Of a stretch of 64,000 nt of DNA, positions 56,501 to 64,000 are shown piece after piece. Made by a program: the position numbers and the translations under genes. Numbering within the stretch: position 1 is the first letter of the stretch; each line of letters begins with the position of its first letter. The notes beneath the pieces were generated by a model, which saw only the letters and a list, made by a program, of their open reading frames with translations, did not search any database and was not told the origin of the DNA. The stretch covers positions 16,355,795-16,419,794 of the forward strand of contig OZ026596.1 in the NCBI GenBank assembly GCA_964020085.1, in the 5' to 3' direction. This DNA comes from Micromussa lordhowensis. Taxonomy: Eukaryota; Cnidaria; Anthozoa; Scleractinia; Lobophylliidae.

Positions 56501-59500
56501 CCGAAAAGTCGATTAGTACAAGGGGGCCGAAAAGACCATTAGTAGAAGGGAACCGAAGAGATGATTAGTAGAAGGGAGCCACCGAAAAGACGATTAGTAG
56601 AAGCGAGCCAACGAAAAGACGATTAGTAGAAGGTAGCATAAAAGACAATTAGTAGAAGGGAGCCGAAAAGACAATTAGTAAAAGGGAGCCGAAAACACGA
56701 TCAGTGGAAGGGAGCCGAAAAGACGATTAGTAGAAGGTAGGCGAAAAGGGGATTAGTAGAAGGAAGCCGGAAAGACGATTAGTAGAAGGGAGCCGCCGAA
56801 AAGACGATTAGTAGAAGGGAGCCGCCGAAAAGACGATTAGTAGAAGGGAGCCAACGAAAAGACGATTAGTAGAAGATAGCCGCCAAACAGACGATTAGTA
56901 GAAGGGAGCCGCCGAAAAGACGATTAGTAGAAGGGAGCCGCAGAAAAGACGATTAGTAGAAGGGAGCCGCGGAAAAGTCGATTAGTAGAAGGGAGCAGAA
57001 AAGTCGATTAGTACAAGGGAGCCGAAAAGTCGATGAGTGGAGGGGACCGGAAAAGTCCATTAGTAGAAGTGAGCCGAAAAGTCGATTAGTAGAAGTTAGC
57101 CAAAAAGTCGATTAGTAGAAGGGAACCGCCGAAAAGACGATTAGTAGAAGGTTGCCGAAAAGATGATTAGTAGAAGGGAGGCAAAAAGGCGATTAGTAGA
57201 AGGGAGCCGAAAACACGATTAGGAGCCGAAAAGACAATTAGTAGAAGGGAGCCACCGAAAAGACGATTAGTAAAAGGGGGCCGCCGAAAAGACGATTAGT
57301 AGAAGGAAGCTGCCGAAAAGACGATTAGTAGAAGGGAGCCGAAAAGCCTATTAGTACAAGGGAGCCGAAAAGACGATTAGTAGAAGGGAGCGGAAAAGAC
57401 GATTAGTAGAAGGGAGGCGAAAAGGGGATTAGTAAAAGGGAGCCGAAAAGACGATTAGTAGAAGGGAGCCGAAAAGACGATTAGTAGAAGGGAGGCGAAA
57501 AGGGGATTAGTAGAAGGAAGCCGAAAAGACGATTAGTAGAAGGGAGCCGCCAAAAAGACGATTAGTAGAAGGTTGCCGAAAAGACGATTAGTAGAAGGGA
57601 GCCGAAAACACGATTAGGAGAAGGGCGCCGCCGAAAAGACGATTAGTAGAAGGGAGCCGCCGAAAAGACGATTAGTAAAAGGGGGCCGCCGAAAAGACGA
57701 TTAGTAGAAGGGAGACGCCGAAAAGACAATTAGTAGAAGGGAGCCGCCAAAAAGACGATTAGTAGAAGGGAGCCGCCGAAAAGACGATTAGTAGACGGGA
57801 GCCAAAAAGTCGATTAGTACAAGGGAGCCGAAAAGACCATTAGTAGAAGGGAGCCGAAAAGACCATTAGTAGAAGGGAGCCGCCGAAAAGACGATTAGTA
57901 GAAGCGAGCCAACGAAAAGACGATTAGTAGAAGGGAGCCGCGGGAAAGACGATTAGTAGAAGGGTGCCGCCAAAAACACGATTAGTAGAAGGGAGCCGCC
58001 GAAAAGACGATTAGTAGACGGGAGCCGAAAAGTCGATTAGTACAAGGGAGCCGAAAAGACCATTAGTAGAAGGGAGCCGAAAACACGATTAGTAGAAGGG
58101 AGCCGCCGAAAAGACGATTAGTAGAAGCGAGCCAACGAAAAGACGATAAGTAGAAGGGAGCCGCCGAAAAGACAATTAGTAGAAGGAAGCCGCCGAAAAG
58201 ACGATTAGTAGAAGGAAGCCAACGAAAAGACGATTAGTAGAAGGGAGCCGCCGAAAAGACAATTAGTAGAAGGAAGCCGCCGAAAAGACGATTAGTAGAA
58301 GGAAGCCGCGGAAAAGTCGATTAGTAGAAGGGAGCCGAAAAGTCGATTAGTACAAGGGAGCCGAAAAGTCGATGAGTGGAAAGGACCGGAAAAGTCCATT
58401 AGTAGAAGTGAGCCGAAAAGTCGATTAGTAGAAGTTAGCCAAAAAGTCGATTAGTAGATGTTCGCCAATTAGTAGAAGGAAGCCGCCGAAAAGACGATTA
58501 GAAGAAGGAAGCCGCGGAAAAGTCGATTAGTAGAAGGGAGCCGAAAAGTCGATTAGTACAAGGGAGCCGAAAAGTCGATGAGTGGAAAGGACCGGAAAAG
58601 TCCATTAGTAGAAGTGAGCCGAAAAGTCGATTAGTAGAAGTTAGCCAAAAAGTCGATTAGCAGATGTTCGCCGAAAAGTCGATTAGTAGAAGTTAGCCGA
58701 AAAGCCAATTAGTAGAAGTTAGCCGAAAAGTCCATTAGTAGAAGGGAGCCGAAAAGTCGATTAGTAGAAGTTAGCCAAAAAGTCGATTAGTAGAAGGGAG
58801 CCGCGGAAAAGTCGATTAGTAGAAGGGAGCCGAAAAGTCGATTAGTACAAGGGAGCCGAAAAGTCGATGAGTGGAAGGGACCGGAAAAGTCCATTAGTAG
58901 AAGTGAGCCGAAAAGTCGATTAGTAGAAGTTAGCCAAAAAGTCGATTAGTAGAAGGGAGCCGCCGAAAAGACGCTTAGTAAAAGGGAGCCGAAAAGACGA
59001 TTAGTAGAAGGGAGCTGAAAAGACGATTAGTAAAAGGGGGCCGCCGAAAAGACGATTAGTAGAAGGGAGCCGCCGAAAAGACGATTAGTAGAAGGGAGCC
59101 GCCGAAAAGACGATTAGTAGAAAGGAGCCAACGAAAAGGCGATTAGTAGAAGGGAGCCGCCGAAAAGACGATTAGGAGAAGGGAACCGCCGAAAAGACGA
59201 TTAGTAGAAGGGAGCCGCCGAAAAGACGATTAGTAGAAGGGAGGCGAAAAGGCGATTAGTAGAAGGGAGCCGAAAACACGATTAGGAGAAGGGAGCCGCC
59301 GAAAACACGATTAGTAGAAGGGAGCCGCCGAAAAGACGATTAGTAAAAGGGGGCCGCCGAAAAGACAATGAGTAGAAGGGAGCCGCAGAAAAGACGATTA
59401 GTAAAAGGGGGCCGCCGAAAAGACAATTAGTAGAAGGGAGCCGCCAAAAAGACGATTAGTAGAAGGGAGCCGCCGAAAAGACGATTAGTAGAAGGGAGCC

Positions 59501-62500
59501 GAAAAGTCGATTAGTACAAGGGAGCCGAAAAGACGATTAGTAGAAGGGAGCCGAAAAGACGATTAGTAGAAGGGAGGCGAAAAGGGGATTAGTAAAAGGG
59601 AGCCGAAAAGACGATTAGTAGAAGGGAGCTGAAAAGACGATTAGTAAAAGGAGGCCGCCGAAAAGACGATTAGTAGAAGGGAGCCGCCGAAAAGACGATT
59701 AGTAGAAGGGAGCCGAGAAGACGATTAGTAAAAGGGAGCCGAAAAGACTATTAGTAGAAGGGAGCCGAAGAGACGATTAGTAGTAGGGAGCCGAAAAGGG
59801 GATTAGTAGAAGGAAGCCGAAAAGACGATTAGTAGAAGGGAGCCGCTGAAAAGACGATTGGTAGAAGGGAGCCACCGAAAAGACGATTAGTAGAAGGGAG
59901 CCAACGAAAAGACGATTAGTAGAAGGGAGCCGCCGAAAAGACGATTAGTAGAAGGGAGCCAACGAAAAGACGATTAGTAGAAGATAGCCGCCAAACAGAC
60001 GATTAGTAGAAGGGAGCCGCCGAAAAGACGATTAGTAGAAGGGAGCCGCAGAAAAGACGATTAGTAGAAGGGAGCCGCGGAAAAGTCGATTAGTAGAAGG
60101 GAGCAGAAAAGTCGATTAGTACAAGGGAGCCGAAAAGTCGATGAGTGGAGGGGACCGGAAAAGTCCATTAGTAGAAGTGAGCCGAAAAGTCGATTAGTAG
60201 AAGTTAGCCAAAAAGTCGATTAGTAGAAGGGAACCGCCGAAAAGACGATTAGTAGAAGGTTGCCGAAAAGATGATTAGTAGAAGGGAGGCAAAAAGGCGA
60301 TTAGTAGAAGGGAGCCGAAAACACGATTAGGAGCCGAAAAGACAATTAGTAGAAGGGAGCCACCGAAAAGACGATTAGTAAAAGGGGGCCGCCGAAAAGA
60401 CGATTAGTAGAAGGAAGCTGCCGAAAAGACGATTAGTAGAAGGGAGCCGAAAAGTCTATTAGTACAAGGGAGCCGAAAAGACGATTAGTAGAAGGGAGCG
60501 GAAAAGACGATTAGTAGAAGGGAGGCGAAAAGGGGATTAGTAAAAGGGAGCCGAAAAGACGATTAGTAGAAGGGAGCCGAAAAGACGATTAGTAGAAGGG
60601 AGGCGAAAAGGGGATTAGTAGAAGGAAGCCGAAAAGACGATTAGTAGAAGGGAGCCGCCAAAAAGACGATTAGTAGAAGGTTGCCGAAAAGACGATTAGT
60701 AGAAGGGAGCCGAAAACACGATTAGGAGAAGGGCGCCGCCGAAAAGACGATTAGTAGAAGGGAGCCGCCGAAAAGACGATTAGTAAAAGGGGGCCGCCGA
60801 AAAGACGATTAGTAGAAGGGAGACGCCGAAAAGACAATTAGTAGAAGGGAGCCGCCAAAAAGACGATTAGTAGAAGGGAGCCGCCGAAAAGACGATTAGT
60901 AGACGGGAGCCAAAAAGTCGATTAGTACAAGGGAGCCGAAAAGACCATTAGTAGAAGGGAGCCGAAAAGACCATTAGTAGAAGGGAGCCGCCGAAAAGAC
61001 GATTAGTAGAAGCGAGCCAACGAAAAGACGATTAGTAGAAGGGAGCCGCGGGAAAGACGATTAGTAGAAGGGAGCCGCCAAAAACACGATTAGTAGAAGG
61101 GAGCCGCCGAAAAGACGATTAGTAGACGGGAGCCGAAAAGTCGATTAGTACAAGGGAGCCGAAAAGACCATTAGTAGAAGGGAGCCGAAAAGACGATTAG
61201 TAGAAGGGAGCCGCCGAAAAGACGATTAGTAGAAGCGAGCCAACGAAAAGACGATAAGTAGAAGGGAGCCGCCGAAAAGACAATTAGTAGAAGGAAGCCG
61301 CCGAAAAGACGATTAGTAGAAGGAAGCCGCGGAAAAGTCGATTAGTAGAAGGGAACCGAAAAGTCGATTAGTACAAGGGAGCCGAAAAGTCGATGAGTGG
61401 AAAGGACCGGAAAAGTCCATTAGTAGAAGTGAGCCGAAAAGTCGATTAGTAGAAGTTAGCCAAAAAGTCGATTAGTAGATGTTCGCCAATTAGTAGAAGG
61501 AAGCCGCCGAAAAGACGATTAGTAGAAGGAAGCCGCGGAAAAGTCGATTAGTAGAAGGGAGCCGAAAAGTCGATTAGTACAAGGGAGCCGAAAAGTCGAT
61601 GAGTGGAAAGGACCGGAAAAGTCCATTAGTAGAAGTGAGCCGAAAAGTCGATTAGTAGAAGTTAGCCAAAAAGTCGATTAGCAGATGTTCGCCGAAAAGT
61701 CGATTAGTAGAAGTTAGCCGAAAAGCCAATTAGTAGAAGTTAGCCGAAAAGTCCATTAGTAGAAGGGAGCCGAAAAGTCGATTAGTAGAAGTTAGCCAAA
61801 AAGTCGATTAGTAGAAGGGAGCCGCGGAAAAGTCGATTAGTAGAAGGGAGCCGAAAAGTCGATTAGTACAAGGGAGCCGAAAAGTCGATGAGTGGAAGAG
61901 ACCGGAAAAGTCCATTAGTAGAAGTGAGCCGAAAAGTCGATTAGTAGAAGTTAGCCAAAAAGTCGATTAGTAGAAGGGAGCCGCCGAAAAGACGATTAGT
62001 AAAAGGGAGCCGAAAAGACGATTAGTAGAAGGGAGCTGAAAAGACGATTAGTAAAAGGGGGCCGCCGAAAAGACGATTAGTAGAAGGGAGCCGCCGAAAA
62101 GACGATTAGTATAAGGGAGCCGCCGAAAAGACGATTAGTAGAAAGGAGCCAACGAAAAGGCGATTAGTAGAAGGGAGCCGCCGAAAAGACGATTAGGAGA
62201 AGGGAACCGCCGAAAAGACGATTAGTAGAAGGGAGCCGCCGAAAAGACGATTAGTAGAAGGGAGGCGAAAAGGCGATTAGTAGAAGGGAGCCGAAAACAC
62301 GATTAGGAGAAGGGAGCCGCCGAAAACACGATTAGTAGAAGGGAGCCGCCGAAAAGACGATTAGTAAAAGGGGGCCGCCGAAAAGACAATGAGTAGAAGG
62401 GAGCCGCAGAAAAGACGATTAGTAAAAGGGGGCCGCCGAAAAGACAATTAGTAGAAGGGAGCCGCCAAAAAGACGATTAGTAGAAGGGAGCCGCCGAAAA

Positions 62501-64000
62501 GACGATTAGTAGAAGGGAGCCGAAAACTCGATTAGTACAAGGGAGCCGAAAAGACGATTAGTAGAAGGGAGCCGAAAAGACGATTAGTAGAAGGGAGGCG
62601 AAAAGGGGATTAGTAAAAGGGAGCCGAAAAGACGATTAGTAGAAGGGAGCTGAAAAGACGATTAGTAAAAGGAGGCCGCCGAAAAGACGATTAGTAGAAG
62701 GGAGCCGCCGAAAAGACGATTAGTAGAAGGGAGCCGAGAAGACGATTAGTAGAAGGGAGCCGAAAAGACGATTAGTAGTAGGGAGCCGAAAAGGGGATTA
62801 GTAGAAGGAAGCCGAAAAGACGATTAGTAGAAGGGAGCCGCTGAAAAGACGATTGGTAGAAGGGAGCCACCGAAAAGACGATTAGTAGAAGGGAGCCAAC
62901 GAAAAGACGATTAGTAGAAGGGAGCCGCCGAAAAGACGATTAGTAGAAGGGAGCCGCCGAAAAGAGGATTAGTAGAAGGGAGCCGCGGAAAAGTCGATTA
63001 GTACAAGGGAGCCGAAAAGTCGATGAGTGGAAGGGACCAGAAAAGTCCATTAGTAGAAGTGAGCCGAAAAGTCGATTAGTGGAAGTTAGCCAAAAGTCGA
63101 TTAGTAGATGTTCGCCGAAAAGTCGATTAGTAGAAGTTAGCCGAAAAGCCGATTAGTAGAAGTTAGCCGAAAAGTCCATTAGTAGAAGGGAGCCGAAAAG
63201 TCGATTAGTAGAAGTTAGCCAAAAAGTCGATTAGTAGAAGGGAGCCAAAAACTCGATTAGTAGAAGGGAGCCGAAAAGTCGATTAGTAGAAGGGAGCCGA
63301 AAAGTCGATTAGTAGAAGGGAGCCGAAAAGTCGATTAGTAGAAGGGAGCCGAAAAGACGATTAGGAGAAGGGAGCCAAAAAGACGATTAGTAGAAGGTAG
63401 CCGAAAAGACGATTAGTAGAAGGGAGCCGAAAAGACGATTAGTAGAAGGGAGCCGCAAAGACGATTAGTAGAAGGGAGCCGCAAAGATGATTAGTAGAAG
63501 GTAGCCGAAAACACAATTAGTAGAAGGGAGCCGATAAGACGATTAGTAGAAGTTAGCCGAAAAGACAATTAGTAGAAGGGAGCCGAGAAACCGATTAGTA
63601 GAAGGGAGCCGCCGAAGAGACGATTAGTAGAAGGGAGCCGCCGAAAAGACGATTAGTAGAAGGGAGCCGAAAAAATGATTAGTAGAAGGGAGGCGAAAAG
63701 GCGATTAGTAGAAGGGAGCCAAAAACACGATGAGTAGAAGGGAGCCGCCGAAAAGACGATTAGTAAAAAGGGAGCCGCCGAGAAGACAATTAGTAGAAGG
63801 GAGCCGCCAAAAAGACGATTAGTAGAAGGGAGCCGAAAAAATGATTAGTAGAAGGGAGGCGAAAAGGCGATTAGTAGAAGGGAGCCAAAAACACGATGAG
63901 TAGAAGGGAGCCGCCGAAAAGACGATTAGTAAAAAGGGAGCCGCCGAGAAGACAATTAGTAGAAGGGAGCCGCCGAAAAGACGATTAGTAGAAGGGAGCC
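29600..64000. repeat. Two copies of a ~15-kb block, offset about 19.5 kb
   Basis: Rare variants recur in the same order. GAGCCCAGAAAGG is at 30171 and 49717, and GTTAGAGAAAAAG at 30301 and 49847 (offset 19546 for both). CCGAGAAACCG is near 29676 and 49251 (offset 19575); GAAAAAATG at 36377 and 55842 (19465); TCGCCAATTAG at 38971 and 58462 (19491) and at 41830 and 61483 (19653). Small offset changes reflect gains or losses of units. Copy 1 spans about 29.6-44.3 kb and copy 2 about 49.2 kb to the window end. Confidence 0.85.
45370..49200. repeat. 2.33-kb tandem duplication between the two large blocks
   Basis: The variant string CAAAAACTCGATAAGTAG lies at 45369 and 47701 (offset 2332). The succession of variants after it (GAGAAACCG, GAAAAAATG, GGGAGTCG, GAGACG, GATGTTCG, GAGCGC) is repeated in the same order. 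Confidence 0.75.

Larger units (their letters stand above)
20582..64000. repeat. Minisatellite array, 26/29-nt units, 43.4 kb, continues past window
   Basis: The array is unbroken. The basic unit is a 20-base core GAAAAGTCGATTAGTAGAAG plus a GGAGCC tail (26 nt). From about 27.4 kb most units have an extra GCC (tail GGAGCCGCC, 29 nt) and GACGATT in place of GTCGATT. By length this is roughly 1,500-1,650 units. Common variants are GTTAGCC, GTTACCC, TAGTACAAG, GATGAGTGG and GGGCGGC. The shown strand is about 70% purine. Built-in stops (TAG TAG on +, TAA on -) leave no frame above about 60 codons. I see no gene, promoter or inserted element inside. Nested higher-order duplications are listed separately. 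Confidence 0.97.

Noticed and set aside
20582..64000. CRISPR-like look of short regular repeats
   Set aside because: Units are contiguous and degenerate with no unique spacers, no leader and no cas genes; this is eukaryotic satellite DNA.

Overview
The window reads as animal nuclear DNA. Bases 1-3060 hold two genes of cellular type arranged tail to tail. One is an open RING-finger frame on the + strand. The other is a five-exon gene on the - strand with four short GT-AG introns, coding for a DDE integrase-like protein of a family I associate with invertebrates and fish. The short introns (91, 96, 207 and 126 nt) would fit a compact invertebrate genome such as a sponge or cnidarian, but the species cannot be named from this sequence.

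From about 3.2 to 20.5 kb lies an apparently intact, AT-rich Polinton/Maverick (adintovirus-like) element. Leftward it encodes a long repeat-built fibre protein, a 75-aa coiled-coil protein and the FtsK/HerA-type packaging ATPase. Rightward come a conserved 345-aa protein, a penton-like protein, a basic core-like protein, the major capsid protein, a putative ssDNA-binding protein, a membrane-active minor capsid/core precursor, an adenain-like protease, a small antisense gene, a Cys-rich protein, a Cys-rich plus phospholipase A2 protein, an rve integrase with chromodomain, a C2H2 mini-protein, protein-primed family B DNA polymerase, an acidic mini-protein and a VLTF3-like late transcription factor. 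Together these cover capsid building, genome packaging, replication, integration, maturation and gene expression.

Two regulatory patterns stand out. First, 16 of the 18 element genes have a TATATA/TATATAG-like AT motif directly abutting the start ATG. The only two without it, protease and integrase, each lie just behind a long poly-A run (16 and 13 A) at the end of the preceding Lys-rich frame, and both sit in the +1 frame. The integrase has no in-frame ATG upstream of its first catalytic Asp. This suggests expression by slippage on poly-A, or one-base homopolymer errors in the assembly. Second, adenain-type cleavage consensus sites occur in the minor capsid precursor and flank the PLA2 domain.

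From 20,582 to the end of the window (43.4 kb, two thirds of it) there is only a degenerate minisatellite. Its units are 26 nt near the element and mostly 29 nt beyond about 27.4 kb. It is organised into nested higher-order duplications of about 0.62, 1.8, 2.3, 2.9-3.0, 7.6 and 19.5 kb. No terminal inverted repeats of the element could be found. The right end is either inside or replaced by the boundary with the satellite, or lies beyond the window.
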